A stretch of DNA of 64,000 bases from Trebonia sp963771985 (lineage in GTDB: Bacteria; Actinomycetota; Actinomycetes; Streptosporangiales; Streptosporangiaceae): positions 248,001 to 312,000 of the forward strand of contig CAVYVO010000010.1 in the NCBI GenBank assembly GCA_963771985.1, given 5' to 3'. A program made the translations under genes and the position numbers. Below the pieces are notes generated by a model. The model saw nothing but the letters and a program-made list of their open reading frames with translations, did not search any database and was not told where the DNA came from. Positions 7,667 through 19,652 of the stretch are shown in pieces (the first letter of the stretch is position 1; every line of letters starts with the position of its first letter).

Positions 7667-9715
7667 GTGGATCGCTGCGCGCTGTTCGTGGACGCGGGCT
7701 ATGTGCTAGCGGACGGCGCCATGGCGGTGCACGGCACGCGCCGCCGGGAGTCAGTGTCGTGGGATTACGCGGGACTGCTCCAGTTGTTCGCCAGCCTGGC
7801 GCGGGAACGGTCCGGACTCCCGCTGCTGCGCTGCTACTGGTACGAGGCGACCGTCGAAGGCCGGCGAAGCGCTGATCACGACGCGCTTGCCGACCTGCCC
7901 GGGGTCAAGCTGCGGGTATCCAAGATGCGCCCGGGGCGCCGCGAAGGGGTGGAGACCGAGATCCATCGCGATCTCACGACCCTGGCGTGGAACAAGGCAG
8001 TGAGCGACGCGATGGTCGTCAGCGCCGAAGAGGACCTGGCGCAGGTCGTCGCCGATGTCCAGGATCTCGGCCTGCGGGTCACCCTGCTGCATATCGCGGT
8101 CGACGGAAACTGGACGATCTCCCGCACGCTCCGCCAGGAGTGCGATGACATCGTGGAGATCAGCAGTGCCCACCTGCGGCCGTACGTGGAACTCATCTCG
8201 GGGGCCGAGCCCCCGCGCCCGGACGAGCGGGACGGCGCGCCGCTGATCGCGCTCCGGCCGGCGGTCAACGGCCACGGGCCGGCGGGGCGCGCGGCCGCGT
8301 ACGCGCCGCCTTCGGCGGGCTCGGACAACGGTTACCAGGCGCCGCCGCCTATCTACACCGCGCCGGTCGTCGCCGAGTACCAGCGCTCGGCCCCGCAGCT
8401 GTCGCGGTCCCGGCCGGAAGATCCGGTGGCCGCCCGCGAGGACTCCCAGAGCGGTGCGCAGGCGGGGGCGCCAGATGCCGCGCCGCAGGAGATAGCGTCC
8501 GCCCAGCGCGATCCACTGGATGCCGTCGCGGGCCTGGCACCGGCCGGGATCCCGGACTACCTCGGCGTGCCGGAGCTTGCCGTTGTCCAGTCCGACCCCG
8601 CGCCGGCACAGCAGGACGCCGTGCCGGTCCGCCAGGAGCAGCCAGCCGCCCAGCTGGACCAGGCGGCCGCCCCGCAGGAACCGCAGCCGCCCAGGCAGGA
8701 CTACGCTGCCCGAATTGACCTGCCGGCCCGGCCTGAGCTGGGTGCCCGTCCTGATCTCGGCGTGCCGCAGGAGATCTACGCGGCTCCGGTCGCTGTGTCC
8801 GCGGCGGTAGAGGACCAGCCTGTGCAGCTTTCCGCCACGCGGCCGCGCCCTGCGACCGACCTATCCGGGTACAACCCGGGCGCGATACGCGAGCAGGCGC
8901 CCCGTGACGCGGGCGGAGGTCCGCCGCCGGTGCCCGTCGCCGCTAGTTCGGCGCAGATTCGCCGTCTTCCCACCCGGGGTGCCGTTCAGTCCGTCCCCGC
9001 GCCGGTCCAGTCGGCGGCGGGGTATTCAGCGGCCGTGCCGCCGGCCGCCGCGCCGCCCACGGCGGTGCAGCCACCGCTCGCCCAGCAGCCGGGCCAGCCG
9101 CCGACAGGGCAGCCGACCGCGGGGCAGCCGGTAATAGGGCAGTCCGGGGGCCAGCCCGCCGTGCAGCCGGGCGCTCCGGCCGTGCCGATCGCCCCTGGCG
9201 GTGGCTACCCGGCCCCGCGGAACGGGTCCTACGGCAGTCCGCGGCCAGTCGTTCCCGCGGGCCCGGCCGGACTAGCGGGTCCCGTGGGTCAAAGCGGGCC
9301 GATGGGCCTGGTCGGCAATACGCCCGGCCCGCCCCCGCCGCCGCCTCCGCCGCCACCGGCGAACGTCACCGGCCAAGGGACCGCGCCCGGCGTTCCCGGC
9401 GGGCCGACCGGACCGGTCGGACCGGCTGGCCCGGTCGGCCCTGTCGCCTACCCGGGCGCGCAGGGCACGGTCTCGCTTGCCGATGCCGTACAGTCGGCGC
9501 ACCAGGAAGGTCAGGAGTTCGGCGAGTCGGTGGCGCGGGACGCGCCGGCGCTGTGGCTTGAGGCGGTCCTGGCCAGGAAGCCGCGGATGCCGTCTGACCT
9601 CGAGGCTAGGTTGCTCCAGGGGTCGTCGCTGCCCATCGACTTCCTGCTGCATGACGAGGTGCGGCATGCGCTCCGCCGTGGTTTCTGGGACGCCCTGGAG
9701 CGAGCCCGCCGCTAA
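7667..9715 (+). CDS. NYN-domain protein with long Pro/Gln-rich and collagen-like tail
   Basis: 682 aa from a GTG preceded by a GGAAGG ribosome site. Residues 1-180 form an NYN (PIN-like RNase) domain: CALFVDAGYVLADG near the start carries the first conserved Asp, and SDAMVVSAEEDLAQVV and the following segment supply further acidic residues. About 400 residues rich in Pro, Ala and Gln follow, ending in GPxGxxGP-type Gly-X-Y runs around a stretch of ten prolines (near residue 553). The last 90 residues (from SLADAVQSAHQEGQEFGESV) form a second compact region. The likely role is RNA processing or decay; the target is unknown. The next gene downstream is TPR-like. Confidence 0.8.
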   Translation: MDRCALFVDAGYVLADGAMAVHGTRRRESVSWDYAGLLQLFASLARERSGLPLLRCYWYEATVEGRRSADHDALADLPGVKLRVSKMRPGRREGVETEIHRDLTTLAWNKAVSDAMVVSAEEDLAQVVADVQDLGLRVTLLHIAVDGNWTISRTLRQECDDIVEISSAHLRPYVELISGAEPPRPDERDGAPLIALRPAVNGHGPAGRAAAYAPPSAGSDNGYQAPPPIYTAPVVAEYQRSAPQLSRSRPEDPVAAREDSQSGAQAGAPDAAPQEIASAQRDPLDAVAGLAPAGIPDYLGVPELAVVQSDPAPAQQDAVPVRQEQPAAQLDQAAAPQEPQPPRQDYAARIDLPARPELGARPDLGVPQEIYAAPVAVSAAVEDQPVQLSATRPRPATDLSGYNPGAIREQAPRDAGGGPPPVPVAASSAQIRRLPTRGAVQSVPAPVQSAAGYSAAVPPAAAPPTAVQPPLAQQPGQPPTGQPTAGQPVIGQSGGQPAVQPGAPAVPIAPGGGYPAPRNGSYGSPRPVVPAGPAGLAGPVGQSGPMGLVGNTPGPPPPPPPPPPANVTGQGTAPGVPGGPTGPVGPAGPVGPVAYPGAQGTVSLADAVQSAHQEGQEFGESVARDAPALWLEAVLARKPRMPSDLEARLLQGSSLPIDFLLHDEVRHALRRGFWDALERARR

Positions 9716-9763
9716 ATCGTCAATCGCGTGCCGCAGACCCCTTCTGGTGCGGGCGCTTAATCC

Positions 9764-10357
9764 GTGCGAATGGGAAAGGGCTGCTGGGGTACCGTGGTAA
9801 GAGTGGCGGGCGTCGATGACTTCGACGAGATCGAGTTTCAGGCAGCGCGTACAGGCAACCACGTGCGGGCCGCTGTTCGCATGAGCGAACTCGCCCAGCA
9901 GGCGGATCCGGAGGAACGCGCCGAGTCCCATCTGCGTGCCGGCGAACAGTGGCTGAGCGCTGATGAACCACAGCGGGCAGCGGAGGAGTTCACGGCGGCG
10001 ATCGAGGACGGCGGCCCCACGTCCGCCGATCCTCGAGTCCACCTGGCGAGGGCGCTGTTCACGCTCGGCCGGGACACCGAAGCCCAGCAGCTGCTCGCCA
10101 GGCTGACCGCCGAGCGTGAGAAGGTCACTCCGCGCACCTGCGATCTGCTCGCGGAGCTCATGACGGATCAGGGCGACCTGCCGGCCGCGCTTGACTGGGC
10201 GACGGCTGGCGTCGAGCTGTGCCTGCAGCGCGGCGACGACGCCGAGCTCCAGCTCCTGCTTCGCCTTCGCTACCGGATTCGCGTGGATCTCGGTCTCGAC
10301 GAGGATGATTACGACAAGATGCTGGACGACTCCCGGCACCAGACCGGAGAGGACTGA
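9764..10357 (+). CDS. TPR-like protein
   Basis: Up to 197 aa, helical, Ala/Glu-rich and without a signal peptide. Helix-turn-helix pairs such as ERAESHLRAGEQWLSADEPQ and DPRVHLARALFTLGRDTEAQ resemble TPR repeats; the acidic C-terminus is LGLDEDDYDKMLDD. The start is uncertain: GTG at 9764, ATG at 9770, or GTG at 9794 or 9803, the latter beginning at VAGVDDFDE. It lies 48 bp after the NYN gene on the same strand, so the two may be cotranscribed. Its function is unknown; a protein-interaction role is an inference. Confidence 0.65.
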   Translation: MRMGKGCWGTVVRVAGVDDFDEIEFQAARTGNHVRAAVRMSELAQQADPEERAESHLRAGEQWLSADEPQRAAEEFTAAIEDGGPTSADPRVHLARALFTLGRDTEAQQLLARLTAEREKVTPRTCDLLAELMTDQGDLPAALDWATAGVELCLQRGDDAELQLLLRLRYRIRVDLGLDEDDYDKMLDDSRHQTGED

Positions 10358-10374
10358 CGCCGGGAGCCGCGTGC

Positions 10375-13002
<2,628 letters not shown>

Positions 13003-13026
13003 TGGTTGTCTAATCCTCTGTGGACG

Positions 13027-13494
13027 TTATTCATTTGTGTCTGGGTCGCTGGCCGCCGCGGGCTGCCAGAAGGTCACCCTGGTCGCGGCGCGGACCGGTA
13101 CGAGGGCGGCCGCCGGGTCGGCCTTGGCACGGCGCAGCTCGGCGAGCCGGGCCGCTACCGCGCGGGTGGATTCGAGCTCGGCCCGCAGCTGCGCCATTTC
13201 GGCGTGCAGCTCGGCGGCCATCAGCCGGGCTTGCTCGAGTTCCCGCTCCAGGTCCAGGATCCGCTTGATGCCGGAGAGGTTGATCCCCTCCTCCTGGGAC
13301 AGCCGCTGGATCTCCCGCAGCGCGAGGATGTCGCGCATCGAGTAGCGGCGGCCCCCGCCGGCGGTGCGCCGCGGTGTCACGAGTCCGACCCTCTCGTAGC
13401 CGCGTAGCGTCTGCGGGTGCAAGCCGGACAGGTTCGCGGCCACGGAGATGACATATACGGGCATGTCATCAGACATGTCATAGGGGCTGCTCAC
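13027..13494 (-). CDS. hspR: MerR-family heat-shock repressor HspR
   Basis: 155 aa. The N-terminal winged-helix region contains VYVISVAANLSGLHPQTLR and YERVGLVTPxRTxGGxRRYS, the MerR pattern of HspR, followed by a leucine-rich coiled coil (about 70-115). HspR binds HAIR inverted repeats with DnaK as co-repressor and switches off the chaperone operon. It lies inside the operon it should control, 41 bp after dnaJ. Two HAIR-like sites are found upstream of dnaK. This fits the classic feedback loop of Streptomyces and mycobacteria. Confidence 0.95.
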   Translation of the reverse strand: MSSPYDMSDDMPVYVISVAANLSGLHPQTLRGYERVGLVTPRRTAGGGRRYSMRDILALREIQRLSQEEGINLSGIKRILDLERELEQARLMAAELHAEMAQLRAELESTRAVAARLAELRRAKADPAAALVPVRAATRVTFWQPAAASDPDTNE

Positions 13495-13535
13495 GTCATC
13501 TCCTTTCTATTGCCAGCTAAATCTTCTTCTTTAGC

Positions 13536-14696
13536 TCAGTCCTGCCTCGCCCGGCGAAGCAGTTCCTCGCGCGGATCCGGACCCGATGTGGCGATCCGCA
13601 GATCCTCGAGCGCGGAGCGCGCCTTGGTGTTCAAGTGCTGCGGCACGGTCACCTCGACCGTGGCGAGCAGGGCGCCGAGGGTCCCGTCCTTCTTGCGGGC
13701 ACCCCGGCCGGGGACGCGGAACACCTGCCCGTTCGGAGTGCCCGGGGGGATCCGGACAGTCACCGCGGGCCCGCGGTGCGTGGGCACCTTGATCTCCGCG
13801 CCCAGTGCTAGTTCGGTGATCGTGACTGGCACGGTGACCGTGAGGTTGTCGCCGCTGCGGCCGAACACCGCGTGCGGCTTCACGTGCACCCGGACGTAAA
13901 GGTCGCCGGCCTTCCCGCCGTGCTCGCCCGGGGCTCCCCTGCCGGGGATCCGGATCCGCTGGCCGTCCGCCACGCCCGCGGGGATCCGGGCCTGGATCGT
14001 CCGCGAGCTCATGGCGCGGCCGCTGCCGCTGCAGGACTCGCACGGGTTCTCGACCACAAGGCCGCGGCCCCGGCAGGTCTTGCACGGCTCGGAGAGTCCG
14101 AAGCCGCCGAGGTTCCGGTTCTGCTGGCCGGTGCCCTGGCAGTCCGGGCAGACCTTCGGCACCGTCCCGGCCTTGGCGCCGGTGCCGTGGCAGACCGGGC
14201 AGGGGCCCTCCCCGGTCAGCCGCAGCGACACGGTGGCGCCGTCGATCGAGTCGCCGAACGACAGCGTGGTCTCGGTCTCCACGTCCGCGCCGCGCCTGGC
14301 GCGGCTCTGCGCGGTGCCCCGGCCGCGGAAGATCCCGCCGAGCACGTCGCCGAGCCGGTCGCCGGACTCGCCCGTGCCCCCGAACAGGTCGCCTAGGTCG
14401 AAGCCGCCGAACCCGCCGCTGGCGCCGCCCCGGGTGCCGGTCGGCACCCGGAACCCGCCGCCGAACATCGAGCGGGCCTCGTCGTACTCCTTGCGCTGCT
14501 TCTCGTCGGAGAGGACGTTGTACGCTTCGGTGATTTCCTTGAATCGCTCCTCAGCGTCGGCGTTTCCCTTGTTCGCGTCGGGGTGGTACTTCCGCGCGAG
14601 GTCCCGGTACGCCTTCTTGATGTCAGCTGCCTTCGCGGTCTTCGGCACGCCCAGCGTCTTGTAGTAGTCCTTCTCCAGGTAGTCCTTCGTGCTCAT
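13536..14696 (-). CDS. dnaJ: Chaperone DnaJ
   Basis: 386 aa. It has a J-domain at residues 1-75 with the HPD tripeptide in KYHPDANKGN, then a Gly/Phe-rich linker (GGASGGFGGFDLGDLFGG). The zinc-finger region has four CxxCxGxG repeats beginning CPVCHGTG, CPDCQGTG, CKTCRGRG and CESCSGSG, and C-terminal substrate-binding domains follow. It stimulates DnaK ATPase and delivers clients. It is 18 bp after grpE. Actinomycetes often have a second DnaJ elsewhere; this is the operon copy (DnaJ1 type). Confidence 0.96.
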   Translation of the reverse strand: MSTKDYLEKDYYKTLGVPKTAKAADIKKAYRDLARKYHPDANKGNADAEERFKEITEAYNVLSDEKQRKEYDEARSMFGGGFRVPTGTRGGASGGFGGFDLGDLFGGTGESGDRLGDVLGGIFRGRGTAQSRARRGADVETETTLSFGDSIDGATVSLRLTGEGPCPVCHGTGAKAGTVPKVCPDCQGTGQQNRNLGGFGLSEPCKTCRGRGLVVENPCESCSGSGRAMSSRTIQARIPAGVADGQRIRIPGRGAPGEHGGKAGDLYVRVHVKPHAVFGRSGDNLTVTVPVTITELALGAEIKVPTHRGPAVTVRIPPGTPNGQVFRVPGRGARKKDGTLGALLATVEVTVPQHLNTKARSALEDLRIATSGPDPREELLRRARQD

Positions 14697-14714
14697 CTGG
14701 CCTCGCTGGGCTGG

Positions 14715-15428
14715 TTAGTTAGTTTCTTCTCCTGTTGACCACTCGGCGTTGCCGCTTCCGTCCGGCCCCGTAGCGGGCTCCGCGACCGCCACCCGAGCCG
14801 GGCGGAGAATCCGCTCGCCCACCTTGTAGCCGGACTGGAGGATCTCCACGCAGGTGTCCTCCGTGACGTCCGGCGAGTAGCTGTGTATCAGCGCTTCGTG
14901 GATCTTCGGGTCGAACGCGTCGCCGCGCTGGCCGTAGCTGACCAGGCCGAGCTTGCCGAGCGCCGCTTGCAGCGAGTCCGCGACCGACTTGAAGCCGCCG
15001 GACAGCTCGCCGTGCTCTCGCGCCTGGCTGATGGCGTCGAGCACGGGCAGCAGCTCGGTAAGCGCGCCAGCGATCGCGTGCTCGCGCATCGTGGCCCGGT
15101 CCCTGTCTACCCGCTTGCGGTAGTTGGCGTACTCGGCCTGCAGTCGCTGCAAGTCCGCCGTACGCTCCGCCAGCTGCGTGCGCAGTTCCCGCGTGGCGTT
15201 CCCCTCAGCCGCCTCGGCCTCGGTCAGCTCCGGCTCGCCGGATTCGGCGCCGGTTTCGCTGGCCTTGCCATGCCTGGCCGAGCCGGGCCCTCCCGGCCGG
15301 CCGGCACCACTGGTGCCAGCCGGCTGGGAGGCCGCGTGCTTGCCCCTTCGCGGCTGCCCGGTCACCGGATCGATCCGCCTGTGGTCGCGGATCACCGGGC
15401 CGGTACCCATGTCGTCGGGTGCTGTCAT
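14715..15428 (-). CDS. grpE: Nucleotide exchange factor GrpE
   Basis: 237 aa. The first 75 or so residues are disordered and charged, as in other actinobacterial GrpE proteins. A long coiled coil (LRTQLAERTADLQRLQAEYANYRKR...) follows, then the C-terminal beta domain containing GDAFDPKIHEAL and the G-Y-K-hGERhLRPA motif. It exchanges ADP for ATP on DnaK. Its ATG overlaps the dnaK stop codon (TGATG), so translation is probably coupled. Confidence 0.95.
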   Translation of the reverse strand: MTAPDDMGTGPVIRDHRRIDPVTGQPRRGKHAASQPAGTSGAGRPGGPGSARHGKASETGAESGEPELTEAEAAEGNATRELRTQLAERTADLQRLQAEYANYRKRVDRDRATMREHAIAGALTELLPVLDAISQAREHGELSGGFKSVADSLQAALGKLGLVSYGQRGDAFDPKIHEALIHSYSPDVTEDTCVEILQSGYKVGERILRPARVAVAEPATGPDGSGNAEWSTGEETN

Positions 15429-17287
15429 CAGGCAGCTCCGCCTTCGCCTTCGTCCACGATCTCGGCGTCGACGACACCCTCGTCCTGCGGGGTCTCGGCA
15501 CCGGTCTCGGCACCGGCCTCGGCACCGTCGGCCGAAGCATGCTGCGCGGCCTGCGCCGCGGCGTAGATGGCGGTGCCCATCTTCTGGCTGACCTGCGCGG
15601 CGTGCTCGCTGGCGGTCTTGATGGCCTCGATGTCGTTGCCCTCGATCGCCTTCTTGAGGTCGGCGATCGCGTCCTTCACCTCGGACTTCACGTCCGCCGG
15701 GACCTTGTCGTCGTTCTCGGCGAGGAACTTCTCGGTGCTGTAGACGAGCGTGTCGGCCTGGTTGCGGATCTCCGCCTCCTCGCGCCGCCTGCGGTCCTCC
15801 TCCGCGTACTCCTCCGCGTCGCGGACCATCTTCTCGATGTCGTCCTTGTTCAGCGCCGAGCCCCCGGTGATCTGCACCGACTGCTGCTTGCCCGTGCCCA
15901 GGTCCTTGGCGGACACGTTCACGATGCCGTTGGCGTCGATGTCGAAGCTGACCTCGATCTGCGGGATGCCCCGCGGTGCCGGCGCGATGCCGGTCAGGTC
16001 GAACATGCCCAGCTTCTTGTTGTACGCCGCGATCTCGCGCTCGCCCTGGTAGACCTGGATCTGCACCGACGGCTGGTTGTCATCCGCGGTGGTGAAGATC
16101 TCCGACCGCTTGGTCGGGATCGTGGTGTTGCGCTCGATGAGCTTGGTGAAGATCCCGCCCTTGGTCTCGATGCCCAGCGACAGCGGGGTCACGTCGAGCA
16201 GCAGGATGTCCTTGACCTCGCCCCGCAGCACGCCGGCCTGCAGGCAGGCGCCGACGGCGACGACCTCGTCCGGGTTGACGCCCTTGTTGGGCTCCTTGCC
16301 GCCGGTCAGCGACTTGACCAGCTCCACGACCGCGGGCATCCGGGTGGAGCCGCCGACGAGCACCACGTGGTCGATTTCGGCGATCTTGACGTTGGCGTCC
16401 TTGATGACCTGCTGGAACGGGCCCTTGCACCGGTCGATCAGGTCGGAGGTCATGCGCTGGAACTCGGCCCGGGTGAGCCGGGTGTCCAGGTGCAGCGGGC
16501 CGTCCGGCCCGTGCGAGATGTAGGGCAGGTTGATCTGCGACTCCATCGACTGGGAGAGCTCGATCTTGGCCTTCTCCGCCGCCTCGCGCAGCCGCTGCAG
16601 CGCCATCTTGTCCTTGGACAGGTCGATGCCGTAGCCGCTCTTGAAGTCCTGGACGAGCCAGTCCACGATCCGCTGGTCCCAGTCGTCGCCGCCCAGGTGG
16701 TTGTCGCCGCTGGTCGCCTCGACCTCGACGACACCGTCGCCGACATCGAGCAGCGAGACGTCGAAGGTGCCACCACCCAGGTCGAAGACCAGGATCTTGG
16801 CCGCACCCTCCTTCTCCAGGTGGTACGCAAGGGCGGCCGACGTCGGCTCGTTGATGATCCGCAGGACGTTGAGGCCCGCGATCTGCCCGGCCTCCTTGGT
16901 CGCCTGCCGCTGCGCGTCGCTGAAGTACGCCGGGACGGTGATGACCGCGTCGGTGATCTTCTCACCGAGGTAGGACTCGGCGTCCCTCTTCAGCTTCTGC
17001 AGGATGAAAGCGCTGATCTGCTGCGGGGTGAACTTCTTGCCGTCGATGGTGACGGACCAGTCGGTCCCCATGTGCCGCTTGACCGAACGGATCGTCCGGT
17101 CGACGTTGGTGACGGCCTGCCGCTTCGCGACCTCGCCGACCAGAACCTCGGCGTTCTTGGCGAACGCGACGACCGACGGTGTAGTCCGCGAGCCCTCCGC
17201 GTTGGCGATGACCGTCGGCTCCCCGCCTTCGAGAACGGCGACCACTGAGTTCGTCGTCCCCAGGTCAATACCTACCGCACGTGCCAT
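15428..17287 (-). CDS. dnaK: Hsp70 chaperone DnaK
   Basis: 619 aa from the ATG at 17287; a longer frame to 17332 is rejected because MARAVGIDLGTTNS is the family N-terminus. The ATPase domain has DLGTTNS at 8-14, VFDLGGGTFDVSLLD and VLVGGSTRMPAV. The substrate domain follows, with a C-terminal helical lid and an acidic tail (VVDAEIVDEGE). DnaK folds and protects proteins and serves as co-repressor for HspR. It is the first gene of the five-gene operon, with two HAIR sites 26-98 bp upstream. Confidence 0.98.
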   Translation of the reverse strand: MARAVGIDLGTTNSVVAVLEGGEPTVIANAEGSRTTPSVVAFAKNAEVLVGEVAKRQAVTNVDRTIRSVKRHMGTDWSVTIDGKKFTPQQISAFILQKLKRDAESYLGEKITDAVITVPAYFSDAQRQATKEAGQIAGLNVLRIINEPTSAALAYHLEKEGAAKILVFDLGGGTFDVSLLDVGDGVVEVEATSGDNHLGGDDWDQRIVDWLVQDFKSGYGIDLSKDKMALQRLREAAEKAKIELSQSMESQINLPYISHGPDGPLHLDTRLTRAEFQRMTSDLIDRCKGPFQQVIKDANVKIAEIDHVVLVGGSTRMPAVVELVKSLTGGKEPNKGVNPDEVVAVGACLQAGVLRGEVKDILLLDVTPLSLGIETKGGIFTKLIERNTTIPTKRSEIFTTADDNQPSVQIQVYQGEREIAAYNKKLGMFDLTGIAPAPRGIPQIEVSFDIDANGIVNVSAKDLGTGKQQSVQITGGSALNKDDIEKMVRDAEEYAEEDRRRREEAEIRNQADTLVYSTEKFLAENDDKVPADVKSEVKDAIADLKKAIEGNDIEAIKTASEHAAQVSQKMGTAIYAAAQAAQHASADGAEAGAETGAETPQDEGVVDAEIVDEGEGGAA

Positions 17288-17312
17288 GAGCAGTCCTTGT
17301 AGTGTGTGTGAA

Positions 17313-17333
17313 GTTGAGTCTTCCGGGCTCAAG
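17313..17333 (-). promoter_or_regulatory. HAIR-like HspR operator, proximal
   Basis: GTTGAGT-N7-GCTCAAG differs from the HAIR consensus CTTGAGT-N7-ACTCAAG at one base in each arm. It lies 26 bp upstream of the dnaK start codon. HAIR is the known binding site of HspR, whose gene is in this operon. Confidence 0.8.
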
Positions 17334-17364
17334 CCTGCCCCAGGCGAGTCCCGGTGTCAAATGA

Positions 17365-17385
17365 CTTGAGTCACTCACACTCAAC
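17365..17385 (-). promoter_or_regulatory. HAIR HspR operator, distal
   Basis: CTTGAGT-N7-ACTCAAC matches the HAIR consensus with a single mismatch at the last base. Its centre is 52 bp (about five helical turns) from the proximal site, so two HspR dimers could bind on the same face of the DNA. Confidence 0.88.
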
Positions 17386-17504
17386 TTTCGGGTTGGCTGC
17401 ATCATTCCCTCCTGCCGCGCCGATTTTTTCCGGGGCGGTGGGGCCTCGACGGCAGCGTTGGTGCCGGGGCTACGCTTGAGCCCCGAGCACTGAGGAGGTT
17501 CCGC

Positions 17505-19652
17505 GTGGTCCTGCGCATGATCATCGGCCTGGTGTTGACCGCAGCGGCGTTCGCGATTTTCGGGCGGCGGCTGTGGTGGCTGAGGCGGCTGGCGATGTCC
17601 GGACAGCCGGCGCCGGAGCGGGTGGCGTATGTCCGGTCGCATCCGGGCCGGGAGGCCGGGACCGAGCTGAGGGAGGTGGCCGGGCAGCGCAAGCTGCTGA
17701 AGTGGACGGTGCCCGGCTCGGCGCACGCGGCCACCTTCTGGGGGTTCATCGTCCTCCTGCTGACCATCATCGAGGCCTACGGGGACCTGTTCTCCCGCAC
17801 CTTCGCCTTCCCCGGCATCGGCCACTGGGCGGCGATCGGGTTCCTGGAGGACCTGGCCGCTGTCGGGGTGCTGGCCGCGATCATCACGTTCACGGTGATC
17901 CGGCTGCGCGCCAACCCGCATAAAGAAGGCCGCCAGTCGCGGTTCTTCGGGTCGCACATCACCGCCGCCTGGGTGGCGCTGGGCATGATCTTCCTGGTGG
18001 TCGTCACCCTGCTGCTGTACCGGGGGGCGCAGATCAACACCGGGGTGTTCCCTTACCCGCCCGCGTGGGCGTTCGCGTCCTGGGTGATCGCGCAGGCGCT
18101 TCACCCCCTCGGCTACGGGGTGAACTCGGTGCTTGAGGTGGTGTTCCTGCTGGCGCAGATCGCCGTGGTCATGGTGTTCCTTATCGTCATCGCCTACTCC
18201 AAGCACCTGCACATCGCCCTGGCGCCGGTCAACGTGGCCTTTTCCCGCCGGCCGAACGCGCTGGGACCGCTGGAGCCGATGCGGTCGGGCGGGAAGGTGC
18301 TGGACTTCGAGGAAGCCGACCCCGATACGGATGTGTTCGGAATCGGCAAGGTCGAGGACCTTTCCTGGAAGGGGATGCTCGATCTCGGGACGTGCACCGA
18401 GTGCGGCCGGTGCCAGTCGCAGTGCCCGGCCTGGGCCACCGGCAAGCCGTTGAGCCCCAAGCAGGTCATCCTCGACCTGCGCGACCACGCCTTCGCCAAG
18501 GGCCCTTGGCTGCTAGCCGGCAGCGACGAAGAGCGCGAGAAGCTCCCGGACGCGGTCAAGGCCGAGGCGGAACGGCCGCTGGTCGGCACCAAAGAGCAAG
18601 GCGGGGTGATCGACCCGGACGTGATCTGGTCGTGCACCAACTGCGGCGCTTGCGTGGAAGAATGCCCGGTCGACATCGAGCACATCGACCACATCGACGG
18701 GATGCGCCGCCACCAGGTGCTGGTGGAGTCCGCGTTCCCGCAAGAGGCCACCGCCATGCTGAACAACCTGGAGCGGCGGGGCAACCCGTGGGGGCTGGCC
18801 GAGGACAAGCGGCTGGAATGGATCACCGAGCTGGACTTCGAGGTCCCCGTCGTCGACGGCAAGATCCCCGCCGACACCGAGTACCTGTTCTGGGTCGGCT
18901 GCGCCGGCGCCCTGGAAGACCGGGCCAAGAAGACCACCAAGGCCATCGCCGAACTGCTGCACACCGCCGGCGTCACCTTCGCCGTCCTCGGCCCGGCCGA
19001 GGCCTGCACCGGCGACCCGGCCCGGCGGCTGGGCAACGAGTTCGTCTTCCAGATGCTCGCGGCGCAGAACATCGAGACCCTCAACGACGCGGGCGTGAAG
19101 AAGGTCATCGCGTCCTGCCCGCACTGCTTCAACACCATCGCCCGCGAATACCCCCAGCTCGGCGGCAACTACGAGGTCATCCACCACACCCAGCTGCTGG
19201 CCCGGCTGGTCGAAGACGGCAAGCTCATCCCCGCCGGACAGGTCGAGGAGAAGATCACTTACCACGACCCGTGCTTCCTGGGCCGGCACAACAAGGTCTA
19301 CACTCCGCCGCGGCAGCTCATCGACGCCGTCCCCGGCACCACCGCCGAGGAGATGCACCGGTGCAAGAACCGCGGGTTCTGCTGCGGCGCCGGCGGCGCT
19401 CGGATGTGGCTGGAAGAGCGGATCGGCAAGCGGATCAACACCGAGCGGATCGAGGAGGCCCTGGCCCTGGACCCCGACACCGTCTCCACCGCCTGCCCCT
19501 ACTGCCTGGTCATGCTCGGCGACGCCGTCAACGAGAAGAAGGCCACCGGCCAGGCCAAGCAAAGCCTCGAGGTCATCGACGTCGCACAGCTGCTCGTCCG
19601 GTCGGTCCGCTCCGGCTCCCCCCGGGGTGAGGAGACCGAAGCGAAACCCTGA
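17505..19652 (+). CDS. Membrane Fe-S oxidoreductase of the EtfD/Rv0338c type
   Basis: 715 aa from a GTG with a GAGGAGG ribosome site. The N-terminal third (to about 240) has six or so hydrophobic segments of the NarI/heterodisulfide reductase kind, with spaced His residues suited to haem. Two ferredoxin-type clusters follow: CTECGRCQSQCP at about 297 and CTNCGACVEECP at about 377. Two CCG-type domains come next, ending in CCGAGGARMW and ACPYCLVML. Mycobacterial Rv0338c (EtfD) passes electrons from acyl-CoA dehydrogenases via ETF to the quinone pool; the same role is inferred here. Its last 80 bp overlap the convergent Tra-like gene. Confidence 0.85.
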   Translation: MVLRMIIGLVLTAAAFAIFGRRLWWLRRLAMSGQPAPERVAYVRSHPGREAGTELREVAGQRKLLKWTVPGSAHAATFWGFIVLLLTIIEAYGDLFSRTFAFPGIGHWAAIGFLEDLAAVGVLAAIITFTVIRLRANPHKEGRQSRFFGSHITAAWVALGMIFLVVVTLLLYRGAQINTGVFPYPPAWAFASWVIAQALHPLGYGVNSVLEVVFLLAQIAVVMVFLIVIAYSKHLHIALAPVNVAFSRRPNALGPLEPMRSGGKVLDFEEADPDTDVFGIGKVEDLSWKGMLDLGTCTECGRCQSQCPAWATGKPLSPKQVILDLRDHAFAKGPWLLAGSDEEREKLPDAVKAEAERPLVGTKEQGGVIDPDVIWSCTNCGACVEECPVDIEHIDHIDGMRRHQVLVESAFPQEATAMLNNLERRGNPWGLAEDKRLEWITELDFEVPVVDGKIPADTEYLFWVGCAGALEDRAKKTTKAIAELLHTAGVTFAVLGPAEACTGDPARRLGNEFVFQMLAAQNIETLNDAGVKKVIASCPHCFNTIAREYPQLGGNYEVIHHTQLLARLVEDGKLIPAGQVEEKITYHDPCFLGRHNKVYTPPRQLIDAVPGTTAEEMHRCKNRGFCCGAGGARMWLEERIGKRINTERIEEALALDPDTVSTACPYCLVMLGDAVNEKKATGQAKQSLEVIDVAQLLVRSVRSGSPRGEETEAKP

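Noticed and set aside
15419..17248. 609-codon open frame antisense to dnaK
   Set aside because: A mirror of the dnaK codon pattern with low-complexity Asp/Leu/Val sequence; no family is recognised.
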